The notes: a model not told the origin generated them from the sequence alone. A DNA stretch of 64,000 nt from Bacterioplanoides pacificum (GCF_042648445.1 NZ_JBHRYB010000005.1:558001-622000); one strand, 5' to 3'. Positions 43,600 to 52,669 are shown, counted from the first letter of the stretch. Made by a program: numbers and translations.

Positions 43600-43671
43600 A
43601 GTAGTAGTGGCGACCAATAATAAGTCGATAAGCACTGCAAGGTGCAGCATAAAATCCCCTCAGGAGGTTGT

Positions 43672-45351
43672 ATGAACGAGCAATTCTTCCAGGAACGTTA
43701 TCCGGAAGGTTATCCGAAATCAGTCGATCCGGATAAGCATGAGTCCATTGTCGAAATTTTTGACGGATTCGTTTCTAAATTCGCTGAGCGTCCGGCCTTC
43801 AGCTGCCTGGGGCAGACCCTGACCTACGCTGAGTTGAATGAGAAGAGTGCTGCGTTTGCTGCTTATCTGCAGAATGAAACAAGCCTGGAAGCCGGTGATC
43901 GTATTGCTGTCCAGCTGCCGAATATTCTGCAATACCCGATTGTAGTGTTTGGTGCTATGCGTGCCGGTATGGTGGTGGTTAATACCAACCCGCTGTACAC
44001 CGAGCGGGAAATGGAACACCAGTTCAACGATTCTGGCGCTAAAGCTCTGGTCGTACTGGCGAATATGGCGTCCAAAGCGGAAGCGGTTCTGGCGAATACC
44101 GGTATCAAACACGTGATTGTGACTCAGGTTGGCGACATGCATGGCCTGGTTAAACGTACTCTGATCAATACCGTGATTAAACACGTTAAAAAAGAAGTGC
44201 CGGCTTATAATATTGCCGGTGCCGTTTCTCTGCGCAGTGCTTTGTCGGCCGGTGCCGCTAACACCTTCACTCCGGTTAAAGCTGATCGTGATGACGTTGC
44301 GGTGCTGCAATACACCGGCGGTACCACCGGCGTGGCTAAGGGTGCGATGCTGACCCACCGCAACCTGATGGCGAATATGATGCAATGCCACGGCTTGTTT
44401 ACCATGGTGCTGGAAGAGGGCAAAGAGTCTGTTATTGCACCGCTGCCGCTGTACCATATCTACGCCTTCACCGTACATTGTATGGTGCTGCTGGAAACCG
44501 GTAACCACTCGGTACTGATTCCGAATCCACGTGATATTCCGGGCTTTATCAAAACCCTGCAAACCAATAAGTTCAGCGCGTTTGTTGGTCTGAATACTCT
44601 GTTTGTTGCTTTGTGTGGTCAGAAGGAATTCCAGGCTCTGGATTTCTCCGGCCTGAAGCTGACCATCTCCGGTGGTATGGCGTTAACCAAAGATGCCGCC
44701 GATCAGTGGAAAAATGTCACCGGTTGCGAAATTGCCGAAGGTTACGGTATGACCGAAACCTCACCGGTGGTTTCTTTTAACCCACCGGGTCATGTACAGC
44801 TGGGCACCATCGGTATGCCGGTATCCGGCACCGCCTGTAAAGTTATCGATGAAGATGGCAATGATCAGGGCGTTGGTAACCCGGGTGAGCTGTGTGTTAA
44901 AGGACCACAGGTGATGAAAGGTTACTGGCAGCGTCCGGAAGCAACGGCTGAAACCATCGATGCGGATGGCTGGCTGAAAACCGGTGATATGGCGGTGATT
45001 CAGGAAGACGGTTATATGAAAATCGTTGACCGTAAAAAAGACATGATCATCGTATCCGGCTTTAACGTTTATCCGAACGAAGTTGAAGATGTGGTGGTTG
45101 CTCACCCGGATGTGGTTGAAGCAGCCGCCATTGGTGTGCCGGATGTGAAGAGCTCAGAAGCGGTAAAAGTGTTCCTGGTGTCCAGCAACGAAAACCTGAC
45201 GGCTGCCGATGTGAAAAACTGGTGTCGTGAGCGTCTGACGGCTTATAAGGTGCCACGTCATATTGAATTCCGTGACGAGTTGCCAAAAACCAACGTTGGT
45301 AAAATCCTGCGTCGTGAGCTGCGTGACGAAGAGATAGCCAAGAACTCATAA
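43672..45351 (+). CDS. fadD: Long-chain acyl-CoA synthetase
   Basis: FadD activates long-chain fatty acids with ATP and CoA for beta-oxidation. The 559-residue protein has the AMP-binding motif YTGGTTGVAKGAMLTH (about 213-228), ISGGMALTKDAADQW, the YGMTETSPVVSFNPPG core, and the hinge WLKTGDMAVIQEDGYMKIVDRKKD with the catalytic C-terminal Lys (KTNVGKILRRELR). AGGAGG lies 4 bases before the ATG, a strong site. Together with FadH and MaoC-type genes it fits a lipid- or alkane-using life style, as inference. Confidence 0.95.
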   Translation: MNEQFFQERYPEGYPKSVDPDKHESIVEIFDGFVSKFAERPAFSCLGQTLTYAELNEKSAAFAAYLQNETSLEAGDRIAVQLPNILQYPIVVFGAMRAGMVVVNTNPLYTEREMEHQFNDSGAKALVVLANMASKAEAVLANTGIKHVIVTQVGDMHGLVKRTLINTVIKHVKKEVPAYNIAGAVSLRSALSAGAANTFTPVKADRDDVAVLQYTGGTTGVAKGAMLTHRNLMANMMQCHGLFTMVLEEGKESVIAPLPLYHIYAFTVHCMVLLETGNHSVLIPNPRDIPGFIKTLQTNKFSAFVGLNTLFVALCGQKEFQALDFSGLKLTISGGMALTKDAADQWKNVTGCEIAEGYGMTETSPVVSFNPPGHVQLGTIGMPVSGTACKVIDEDGNDQGVGNPGELCVKGPQVMKGYWQRPEATAETIDADGWLKTGDMAVIQEDGYMKIVDRKKDMIIVSGFNVYPNEVEDVVVAHPDVVEAAAIGVPDVKSSEAVKVFLVSSNENLTAADVKNWCRERLTAYKVPRHIEFRDELPKTNVGKILRRELRDEEIAKNS

Positions 45352-45369
45352 GTTCAAGCTGTTAGAATA

Positions 45370-45401
45370 CGCCCGCCCGGGTAACCGGCCGGGCGTTTTT
45401 T
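45370..45401 (+). terminator. Intrinsic terminator of fadD
   Basis: CGCCCGCCCGG and CCGGCCGGGCG pair with one central mismatch around a GTAA loop, and TTTTTT follows (45396-45401). It lies 18 bases after the stop. Confidence 0.9.
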
Positions 45402-45526
45402 ATTGCATTTTTTAAAGCCTGAAGTAACCGGTGGTTTGCAACGCAGCGACAGGATGTCGTGTTAAGATCGCCTGCAAATTGCCTGTTGTTTCACACTGTA
45501 CAGCGTAATCAGAAAGCGAGTCTGCA

Positions 45527-48500
45527 TTGTTTAGCCATCAGCCTGATCAGGCATCCAGCCCCAGCACCGATATTAAAGCCTTACATCAGGCGATTGATCA
45601 CTGTCTGATTAAAGACAGGTTTGCGCTGCGTCGCAGTGTTCGCCAGATCAGCAATCTGATGGCTGAAGGTAAGTCGTTTGATGCTCTGCTGGAGAAATTA
45701 CTGGCGCGCATTCAGCGCAGCCAGCAGCTGGTGTCGGTGCGCTCGCAAGCGCTGACCGTCAGTTATCCGGATTTACCGGTGTCTGAACGCAAAGATGAAA
45801 TTCTGAAAGCGGTTCAGGAGAATCAGGTGGTGGTCGTCGCTGGCGAAACCGGCTCCGGTAAAACCACGCAGTTGCCCAAAGTCTGCCTGGAGGCCGGTCT
45901 TGGGGTATATGGCCGCATCGCTCACACTCAGCCGCGCCGTTTAGCGGCCCGGGCAGTGGCCGGACGTATTGCTGAAGAATTGCACTGTCAGCTGGGTAAT
46001 CAGGTTGGTTTTCAGGTGCGTTTTACCGATCAGAGTAACGACCAGACCCGCATTAAGCTGATGACTGACGGTATCCTGCTGGCGCAAACTCAGCATGATA
46101 AATTTCTCAATGAATACGACGTTATTATTATCGATGAGGCGCACGAGCGCAGCCTGAATATCGATTTTCTGCTGGGTTATCTGAAACAATTATTGCCGAA
46201 ACGCCCGGACCTTAAACTGATCATTACCTCGGCGACCATCGACGTCGACCGCTTTGCCAATCATTTTGCCGATGCTGATGGCAAACCCGCACCGGTTATT
46301 GAAGTGTCGGGCCGGACGTTTCCGGTGGAAACCCGTTACCGGCCACTGGTGCGGGAAGATGAAGACGGTGAAGACCGTTCCTTGTTTGACGGCATCGCCG
46401 AGGCGCTGGCCGAGTTACGCAGCGAAGACAAAAACAAAGGGCAGCCTGGCGATGTTCTGGTGTTTTTACCCGGTGAACGTGAGATCCGGGAGTGTGCCGA
46501 GTTTTTACGCCGGGCTCAGTTGCCGGCGACTGATATTCTGCCCCTGTATGCCCGTTTGAGTGCCGGCGATCAGCAGAAAATTTTTAAACCTCATGGTGGC
46601 CGGCGGGTGGTTCTGGCCACCAACGTTGCCGAAACCTCGTTAACGGTCCCGGGAATCCGGTACGTTATCGATTCCGGTGTGGCACGCATCAGTCGTTACA
46701 GTTATCGCAGTAAGGTACAGCGCTTGCCGGTGGAGGCGATTTCTCAGGCCAGTGCCAACCAGCGTGCCGGTCGCTGTGGCCGGGTAGCGCCGGGGATTTG
46801 TATTCGGTTGTATGAGGAAAGTGATTTTCTCGGTCGTGATGAATTTACCGACCCGGAAATCCGGCGTACCAATTTAGCATCGGTGGTGTTGCAGATGCTG
46901 CACCTGAAGCTGGGGCGGCTGCAGGACTTTCCCTTTGTTGATGCCCCGGATGAACGTTTTGTCAAAGACGGCTTTAATCTGTTACAGGAACTGGAAGCGG
47001 TTAATGGCAAGCAGCAGCTGACGGCGCTGGGGCGGCAAATGGCACGGCTGCCGGTCGATCCTCGTATTGCCCGGATGATGCTGGAAGCGCAACAGCAGCG
47101 CGCTTTAACCGAAGTACTGGTGATTGCCGCCGCCTTGACCGTTCAGGACCCGCGTGAGCGGCCGCCGGAGAAACAACAGCAGGCGGACGAAAAACATCGC
47201 AGCTGGAAAGACGAAGACTCCGATTTTGTTTCGCTGCTGAATCTCTGGCAGGCCTACGAGGAGCAGCGCCAGGAGTTATCGCAAAATCAGCTGCGTAAAT
47301 GGTGTACAAAACATTTTCTGAATTACATGCGTATGCGTGAGTGGCGCGATACCCATCGCCAGCTGCATATCTTATGCAAAGAACTTGGGCTTCAGGAAAA
47401 CCAGCAGGCTGCGAATTATGACGCACTGCATAAATCGCTGTTATCCGGCATGTTAAGTCAGGTTGGTTTTAAGTCTGAGAGCGCTCAATCGAACCCGGGG
47501 GAATATCTGGGTGCCCGTAATCGTAAATTCTGGATTTTTCCGGCCTCCGGCCAATATAAGAAAAAACCAAAATGGATGATGGCGGCAGAAGTGGTGGAAA
47601 CCAGCAAGTTATTTGCCCGTACCGTCGCTAAAATTGAACCGCAATGGATTGAAGAAATTGGCAAGCCTCTGCTGAAGTATCAGTACTTTGAACCTCATTG
47701 GCAGGAAAAGCGCGGCCAGGTAATGGCATTTGAACAAAGTACGCTATACGGCCTGATCGTCAACGCAAAAAAACGTGTGAACTATGCCGACACCCACCCG
47801 AAAGAGGCGCGGGAAATTCTGATTCAGGAAGGTCTGGTTGAACAAAAGATACGCACCAAAGCCGATTTTTATCGCAAAAATTGTCAGCTGTTGCAGCAGG
47901 TCACTGAATACGAAGAAAAATCCCGGCGCCGTGACCTGGTTATCGATGATGCTTATCTGGCTGAGTTTTACGATAAAGCCTTACCCGATCATATTGTCAG
48001 CTGTAAACATCTTGAGCGCTGGTTTAATAAAGCCGCTGCTGCTGAAAAACAGGCGCTGTATTTTACCCGGGATTTTCTGCTCAGTCCGGAGGCCGCCGGG
48101 GTGGGTGCCGGTGATTACCCGGCGGAACTGGATTGGCAGGGCATGGCGTTCCCGTTAAGTTACAGCTTTGCTCCGGGGGCCGCGGATGATGGCGTCACCC
48201 TGAGTGTTCCGGTGGCCATGTTGCAGCAGGTGCCGGCGGAACAAACCGAATGGCTGGTGCCCGGCTTTATTGAAGAAAAAGTGATTGCGCTGATTAAAGC
48301 GCTGCCAAAAGCCATTCGTAAGCAGTTTGTCCCGGTACCGAATACAGCCCGTGATTTTCTGCAACAAAGCGGGCCGGCACAGGGAGGTTTGTACAGCCAG
48401 TTGCTGAATTATCTGAATAGCCGGTTGCGGCCAGAGCAGGTCGAGGCGGACGAGTTTCGTAACAGTGAGCTGGTCGCTTATCTGAAGATGAATATCCGGG

Positions 48501-49492
48501 TACTGGATGGCGATAAAATTCTGGCCGAAGATCGCGATTTAGAGCAGTTAAAGGCGCGTTTTTCGGATGCGTCTCAGGCCCAGATAGAAGATCTGACCCA
48601 CAGTGCTTTCCAGCGTGATCAGGTCGAGCAGTGGGATTTTGGTGATTTACCCAGCAGCACTCAAACGGCAGTAAACGGCTTGCCGGTGCGCGCATTTCCG
48701 TGCCTGAAGCCAGCCAGTTCTCAGGCCGGGAAAACGGATATTGAGCTGGCTGTTGAGGCGGATGAATACAAAGCACGGCAGTTGCACCGGCTGGGGGTGT
48801 GTCAGCTGATCCGCAAGCAGCTTCCGGCTCAGGAGCGCGCGCTGAAAGCGTTTATTCAGCAGCAAATGAAAGGAAAGTGGCTGTATTGTAAAGGCGTGGG
48901 TTCTGAGGCCGAATTGACCGCCGACCTGATTCAGGCCGCATTTATTCAGACCTTTGTGCCGCTGGATGACGATTTACCGTATCAGCAACAGGCGTTTCAG
49001 CAGCGGCTTGAACGCCGGGCCGAACTGCTCGAGCATGGTGAGAAACTGCTGGGTCAGTTTATCGAATGGGTAACCTTGCGGCATAACATCCTTAAAGCCA
49101 TGTCGGGTGCGGTCAGTCTTGATCGGGCCATGGCGTATTCCGATGTTAAAGCGCACCTGGAGCGTTTGCTGGCACGGGGTTTTATGCAGCGTACTCCCTG
49201 GGGGCGGCTGCAGAGTTATGGCCGCTATCTGAAGGCGATGGCGTATCGTATTGAAAAACTGCAGGGCAATCTGGCGCGTGATCGCCAGTCGATGATTGAG
49301 TTTGATAGTTTGTATAAACCTTATCAGCAGGCGCTGACGCAGCCCGGGGCCGATCAGCATACAGAGCTGAGCGAATTTGGCTGGCTGCTGGAAGAATGGC
49401 GGGTGTCTTTGTTTGCTCAGCCACTGGGAACGAAAGAGCCGGTCTCGTTGAAACGCCTGAAAAAACGCTGGGGAGAAATCGCCAAACCCTGA
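45527..49492 (+). CDS. hrpA: ATP-dependent RNA helicase HrpA
   Basis: HrpA is a DEAH-box helicase that in E. coli rescues stalled ribosomes and processes mRNA. The 1321-residue protein (E. coli 1300) has Walker A GETGSGKTTQLPK (about 106-117), DEAHERS (about 203), SATIDVDRF, and QRAGRCGR (motif VI), then the OB-fold and long C-terminal part. The start appears to be TTG 45527 with GCGAG upstream; no better ATG was noticed, so the N-terminus is slightly uncertain. It ends 158 bases before the RiPP precursor gene. Confidence 0.93.
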   Translation: MFSHQPDQASSPSTDIKALHQAIDHCLIKDRFALRRSVRQISNLMAEGKSFDALLEKLLARIQRSQQLVSVRSQALTVSYPDLPVSERKDEILKAVQENQVVVVAGETGSGKTTQLPKVCLEAGLGVYGRIAHTQPRRLAARAVAGRIAEELHCQLGNQVGFQVRFTDQSNDQTRIKLMTDGILLAQTQHDKFLNEYDVIIIDEAHERSLNIDFLLGYLKQLLPKRPDLKLIITSATIDVDRFANHFADADGKPAPVIEVSGRTFPVETRYRPLVREDEDGEDRSLFDGIAEALAELRSEDKNKGQPGDVLVFLPGEREIRECAEFLRRAQLPATDILPLYARLSAGDQQKIFKPHGGRRVVLATNVAETSLTVPGIRYVIDSGVARISRYSYRSKVQRLPVEAISQASANQRAGRCGRVAPGICIRLYEESDFLGRDEFTDPEIRRTNLASVVLQMLHLKLGRLQDFPFVDAPDERFVKDGFNLLQELEAVNGKQQLTALGRQMARLPVDPRIARMMLEAQQQRALTEVLVIAAALTVQDPRERPPEKQQQADEKHRSWKDEDSDFVSLLNLWQAYEEQRQELSQNQLRKWCTKHFLNYMRMREWRDTHRQLHILCKELGLQENQQAANYDALHKSLLSGMLSQVGFKSESAQSNPGEYLGARNRKFWIFPASGQYKKKPKWMMAAEVVETSKLFARTVAKIEPQWIEEIGKPLLKYQYFEPHWQEKRGQVMAFEQSTLYGLIVNAKKRVNYADTHPKEAREILIQEGLVEQKIRTKADFYRKNCQLLQQVTEYEEKSRRRDLVIDDAYLAEFYDKALPDHIVSCKHLERWFNKAAAAEKQALYFTRDFLLSPEAAGVGAGDYPAELDWQGMAFPLSYSFAPGAADDGVTLSVPVAMLQQVPAEQTEWLVPGFIEEKVIALIKALPKAIRKQFVPVPNTARDFLQQSGPAQGGLYSQLLNYLNSRLRPEQVEADEFRNSELVAYLKMNIRVLDGDKILAEDRDLEQLKARFSDASQAQIEDLTHSAFQRDQVEQWDFGDLPSSTQTAVNGLPVRAFPCLKPASSQAGKTDIELAVEADEYKARQLHRLGVCQLIRKQLPAQERALKAFIQQQMKGKWLYCKGVGSEAELTADLIQAAFIQTFVPLDDDLPYQQQAFQQRLERRAELLEHGEKLLGQFIEWVTLRHNILKAMSGAVSLDRAMAYSDVKAHLERLLARGFMQRTPWGRLQSYGRYLKAMAYRIEKLQGNLARDRQSMIEFDSLYKPYQQALTQPGADQHTELSEFGWLLEEWRVSLFAQPLGTKEPVSLKRLKKRWGEIAKP

Positions 49493-49650
49493 TTCTTTGG
49501 GGTAATTTTTTGCAAAAAAAGTTGAACTGTCGTCGCATTCCGGTAACTAATAGGTGTTCATTGGTATCAGCAACAGCAGGTACCGCTGACAACTGTCGGG
49601 GTTACCTGGCAGCTGGTTTTAACCCTCTAGTAAAACAACAGGAAACGATC

Positions 49651-50031
49651 ATGGCTAAAACTATTAAACCCGTCGCCGCTGCGCTGGGTACTGCATTTGT
49701 AACCGCGATGGCCCAGGCGCCTCTGGCTTCTGCTGCTGAAAATCCATTTGCTTCTTCTGAGCTGCAAGGCGGCTACAAACTGGCTGAACATCACGGTGAA
49801 GGTAAGTGTGGTGAAGGCAAATGTGGCGGCAAAAAAGCACGTGGCGAAGGTAAGTGTGGTGAAGGTAAGTGTGGCGGTAAGAAAGCACACGGCGAAGGTA
49901 AGTGTGGTGAAGGCAAATGTGGCGGCAAGAAAGCACGTGGCGAAGGTAAGTGTGGTGAAGGCAAATGTGGCGGCAAAAAAGCACGTGGCGAAGGCAAGTG
50001 TGGTGAAGGTAAGTGCGGCGGTAATAAGTAA
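49651..50031 (+). CDS. hvfA: HvfA-type RiPP precursor with ten EGKCG motifs
   Basis: The 126-residue peptide has a Sec signal (MAKTIKPVAAALGTAFVTAM ending near LASAAENP), a short spacer, and 78 residues made of four 16-residue repeats plus a 14-residue partial one. Each unit reads GEGKCGEGKCGG followed by KKAR or KKAH, so there are ten EGKCG motifs. Known HvfA peptides carry such motifs, whose Cys residues are turned into oxazolone/thioamide groups that bind copper. The ATG at 49651 has AGGAAA upstream. The next genes are the MNIO enzyme (6 bases away) and the DUF2063 partner, the expected maturation pair. Confidence 0.93.
   Translation: MAKTIKPVAAALGTAFVTAMAQAPLASAAENPFASSELQGGYKLAEHHGEGKCGEGKCGGKKARGEGKCGEGKCGGKKAHGEGKCGEGKCGGKKARGEGKCGEGKCGGKKARGEGKCGEGKCGGNK
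49795..50028 (+). repeat. Tandem 48-nt repeats in hvfA
   Basis: Four full 48-base units and one 42-base partial unit follow each other from 49795. Copies differ at only a few bases, nearly all synonymous, except an Arg/His change in one unit. This indicates recent expansion by slippage or unequal exchange and suggests that repeat number varies among strains. Confidence 0.95.
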
Positions 50032-50037
50032 TTCATT

Positions 50038-50877
50038 ATGAATTATCCCGTACAGGGTGCTGGACTGGGTCTGCGGCGGGCATTGATGAGCTCGCTGGCA
50101 GACCTGCCAGAACACCAGATTGATTTTATGGAGGTGGCCCCGGAAAACTGGATTGGTGTCGGTGGGCGGCTGGGGAAAAAATTCCGCAGCTTTACGGAGC
50201 GATACGATTTCCTTTGCCATGGTTTATCTCTGTCTATCGGCAGTCCGGCACCACTGGATGAAGACTTTGTCCGTCAGGTTAAAGCCTTTATGGCAGAGCA
50301 TGGCATTAAAGCGTACAGCGAACACCTGAGCTATTGCAGTGATGATGGCCATATGTACGACCTGATGCCGATTCCTTTTACAGAAGAAGCTGTCAGTTAT
50401 GTGGCAGAACGTATTCAGCGAGTGCAGGATATTCTTGGTCAGCGTCTGATTATAGAAAATGTTTCGGCTTATGCTGAGCCGGGTAAACAAATGGAAGAAG
50501 CTCAGTTTGTCTGTGAGGTGATCAGGCGGGCAGACTGTGATTTGCTGCTGGATGTTAATAATGTTTATGTTAACAGTATTAATCACGGCGGCGATGCTCT
50601 GGCGTTTATTAAAGCGATGCCAAGTGAACGCATTAAATACCTGCATGTTGCCGGGCACTTTGATGAAGCGGATGACTTGTTGGTGGATACCCACGGCATG
50701 GCCGTTAAAGATATTGTCTGGCAGTTACTGGCCGATACTTATCGTATTCACGGTGTGATTCCGACGCTGTTAGAACGCGATTTTAATTTTCCGCCGCTGG
50801 CGGAGTTGTTATCTGAGGTTGAGCAAATCCGGCGATTACAGTCGATATCGGCCGGCCAGTGTGAGCGGGCAATCTGA
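50038..50877 (+). CDS. hvfB: MNIO-type RiPP maturase (DUF692, HvfB)
   Basis: This 279-residue TIM-barrel enzyme belongs to the multinuclear non-heme iron oxidase family (DUF692, with MbnB). Likely metal ligands are His61 (CHGLSL), Glu95/His96 (SEHLSY), Glu140 (IENVS), Asp172 (LLDVNN), His203/His207 (LHVAGH), Asp217/His219 (VDTHG) and Glu246 (LLERDFNFP). Such enzymes oxidise Cys and neighbouring backbone in the precursor. It starts 6 bases after hvfA and ends 1 base before hvfC. In other species HvfB with HvfC modifies the EGKCG motifs; here the partner genes agree. Confidence 0.93.
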   Translation: MNYPVQGAGLGLRRALMSSLADLPEHQIDFMEVAPENWIGVGGRLGKKFRSFTERYDFLCHGLSLSIGSPAPLDEDFVRQVKAFMAEHGIKAYSEHLSYCSDDGHMYDLMPIPFTEEAVSYVAERIQRVQDILGQRLIIENVSAYAEPGKQMEEAQFVCEVIRRADCDLLLDVNNVYVNSINHGGDALAFIKAMPSERIKYLHVAGHFDEADDLLVDTHGMAVKDIVWQLLADTYRIHGVIPTLLERDFNFPPLAELLSEVEQIRRLQSISAGQCERAI

Positions 50878-50878
50878 A

Positions 50879-51619
50879 ATGGCCGAACACCTGAGTCAAC
50901 AACGTGCTTTTGCCGCGCATATTCGCGACCCACAGAAGGTGCCTGTGCCTGCGGGAATTGAATCGCGGCGGATGAAAATTTATTCCGATCTGTTTTTTAA
51001 CAATATTAAAGGTTTTCTGGATGGTACCTTCCCGGTCTGTGCTGAAGTGATCGGGGAATCGCGTTGGCATGATCTGGCGCGCAGTTTTTTTGCCAGCCAT
51101 CGCTGTAAAACACCTTATTTTCTTGAGATACCGCGAGAGTTTCTTAATTTTCTCGAGCAGGGTGCCGATGGCAGCGAATCTGATCCGGATTATTTATACG
51201 AGCTGGCACATTATGAGTGGCTTGAGCTGGCGGTTGATGTTTGTCAGGAGTCAGTCATGGAGAGGTTTGATGCCAACGCTTCGCTGGCGCAGAGTATTCC
51301 GGTATTGGCCGCGGCCGCTCAGGCATTTGTGTATCAGTACCCGGTACACCTGATCAGTGTTGACAACATTCAGCCGCCGCAATGCCAGACGGCACTGATA
51401 GTGTTTCGTGATCGCCAGGATCAGGTGCGCTTTATTGAAACCAATCTGATGACACTGCAGCTACAGATTATCCTGCAGCAGCAGGAACTTACCGGGACGC
51501 AGGCCGTCGAACAATTATTACAGCAATCAGGTATGGCTGTGACGGAGGTGGCACTTCAGGGCGGGCTGACTATTCTCGAAGAGTGGCGGCAACAAGGTCT
51601 GATTCTGGGTGGCCGCTGA
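50879..51619 (+). CDS. hvfC: DUF2063 partner of the MNIO enzyme (HvfC)
   Basis: The 246-residue protein matches the DUF2063 N-terminal domain (IESRRMKIYSDLFFNNIKGFLDGTFPVCAEVIG) that binds the precursor and guides it to the MNIO enzyme, plus a C-terminal half of about 110 residues seen in HvfC proteins. It starts 1 base after hvfB. An upstream in-frame TTG at 50819 overlaps hvfB and is less likely. Its stop is directly followed by the DoxX relic. Confidence 0.9.
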   Translation: MAEHLSQQRAFAAHIRDPQKVPVPAGIESRRMKIYSDLFFNNIKGFLDGTFPVCAEVIGESRWHDLARSFFASHRCKTPYFLEIPREFLNFLEQGADGSESDPDYLYELAHYEWLELAVDVCQESVMERFDANASLAQSIPVLAAAAQAFVYQYPVHLISVDNIQPPQCQTALIVFRDRQDQVRFIETNLMTLQLQIILQQQELTGTQAVEQLLQQSGMAVTEVALQGGLTILEEWRQQGLILGGR

Positions 51620-51643
51620 TGGGCTGAGCAGCCTGGCCAATAA

Positions 51644-51781
51644 CCGGAATTTTGCCAATATGACCTTTCAATCTTTTGCTCATTTCTGCTGATGCTGCTG
51701 GTGCTGTTTTTCCAGGGAGCCGGCCGTTATTTCAGTATTGATTACTGGATTAAAAAACGTTTTCGTCCGGCGCATACATAG
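51644..51781 (+). pseudogene. Relic of a DoxX-family gene (HvfD-like)
   Basis: Between hvfC and the terminator a short frame ends in LLMLLVLFFQGAGRYFSIDY and WIKKRFRPAHT*, matching the C-terminal helix and GPGRxSLD-type end of DoxX membrane proteins. DoxX genes often close MNIO/HvfABC operons. Here no start or N-terminal part is visible: the frame is blocked by TAA at 51641, and the first ATG after hvfC gives a two-codon frame. So about 100 or more residues were lost. The assignment rests on the end motif and the operon context. Confidence 0.65.
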
Positions 51782-51802
51782 TGTTCCATTAATCACGGTT
51801 TT

Positions 51803-51826
51803 AAAAAGCGCTACGGCGCTTTTTTT
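51803..51826 (+). terminator. Intrinsic terminator of the RiPP operon
   Basis: AAAAAGCGC (51803-51811) pairs with GCGCTTTTT (51816-51824) around TACG, and Ts run to 51826. It lies beyond the DoxX relic, so it was probably the original operon end. Confidence 0.9.
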
Positions 51827-51874
51827 GTCACATTGTTGCTGGTTTAATAGCCAAAAACCGATTGGATGGTATTT

Positions 51875-52612
51875 ATGAGATTTTTTACCCTGCTTTTGGG
51901 GGTGTTACTGCCTGTTTTGGTTGCAGCTGAGACGCCGGACCCGGATCCCTGGGAAGGCTTTAATCGTAAGGTTTTTGCGTTTAACGAAACCATGGATGAA
52001 TATATTCTGCGCCCGGTGGCAAAAGGATATCAATACATCACTCCCGAGCCGGTCGACCAGTCTGTCAGCGCTTTTTTTTCCAATCTGGGTGACGTCGTTG
52101 TGATTGTGAACGATCTGGCGCAACTGAAACTTGGGCAGGCGGCTTCGGACAGTGCCCGCTTTCTGGTGAACAGCACGGTTGGCTTTTTTGGTATTTTTGA
52201 TGTCGCCAGCCACATCGGTCTGGAAAAACACGACGAGGACTTTGGTCAGACGCTTGGCTATTGGGGAGTCGGGACCGGCCCTTATCTGATGTTGCCGTTT
52301 ATGGGGCCAAGTACCGTTCGGGATACGTCGGGTATGGGCATCAGTTTAGTGGCGGATACCGCTTATACAGAATTAGGTGAAAACTACGCGCAACAAATTG
52401 GTCTGTATGCCATCAATGGTATTGATACCCGGGCTGATCTGATTGCTTCTGAAGGCCTGATCAGTGGTGATCGTTATACCTTTATCCGTAGTTTTTATCT
52501 GCAGCGCCGTGAGTATCTGGTGAATGATGGTCAAACGGATGATGAGTGGGGGGATGACGACTGGGACGATGAATCCTGGGATGACGACGAATGGCAGGAA
52601 GATGAGTTCTGA
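51875..52612 (+). CDS. mlaA: MlaA/VacJ family protein lacking the lipobox
   Basis: MlaA removes mislocalised phospholipids from the outer-membrane outer leaflet. The 245-residue protein has a signal peptide (MRFFTLLLGVLLPVLVAAET) but no lipobox Cys, so it may not be lipid-anchored in the usual way. The core matches (DPWEGFNRKVFAFNETMDEY, NLGDVVVIVNDLAQ, FGQTLGYWGVGTGPYLMLPF). The last 35 residues are an Asp/Glu/Trp-rich tail (DDEWGDDDWDDESW). The ATG at 51875 has GGATGG upstream; 51866 is the alternative. Confidence 0.87.
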   Translation: MRFFTLLLGVLLPVLVAAETPDPDPWEGFNRKVFAFNETMDEYILRPVAKGYQYITPEPVDQSVSAFFSNLGDVVVIVNDLAQLKLGQAASDSARFLVNSTVGFFGIFDVASHIGLEKHDEDFGQTLGYWGVGTGPYLMLPFMGPSTVRDTSGMGISLVADTAYTELGENYAQQIGLYAINGIDTRADLIASEGLISGDRYTFIRSFYLQRREYLVNDGQTDDEWGDDDWDDESWDDDEWQEDEF

Positions 52613-52632
52613 TTACCGGCTGCAGAAATAAC

Positions 52633-52659
52633 AAGGCCGCATTGAATGCGGCCTTTTTT
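52633..52659 (+). terminator. Intrinsic terminator of mlaA
   Basis: AAGGCCGCA (52633-52641) pairs with TGCGGCCTT (52647-52655) and Ts follow to 52659. It sits between convergent mlaA and the DAHP synthase gene and may serve both. Confidence 0.9.
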
Positions 52660-52669
52660 GTTATGCCTG

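Noticed and set aside
49521..49551. Promoter pair TTGAAC / ACTAAT ahead of hvfA
   Set aside because: The spacer is 18 bases and both hexamers are weak, so I do not list it; RNA start mapping is needed.
49396..49650. Extended N-terminus of the RiPP precursor upstream of 49651
   Set aside because: It would overlap hrpA and lacks a signal peptide at the front; the ATG at 49651 starts a clean Sec signal with a ribosome site.
49748..50041. Other-frame peptides over the hvfA repeats (KVSVVKANVAAKK-like and Pro/His-rich frames)
   Set aside because: They are open only because the 48-nt repeat is a multiple of three; no start signals or family matches.
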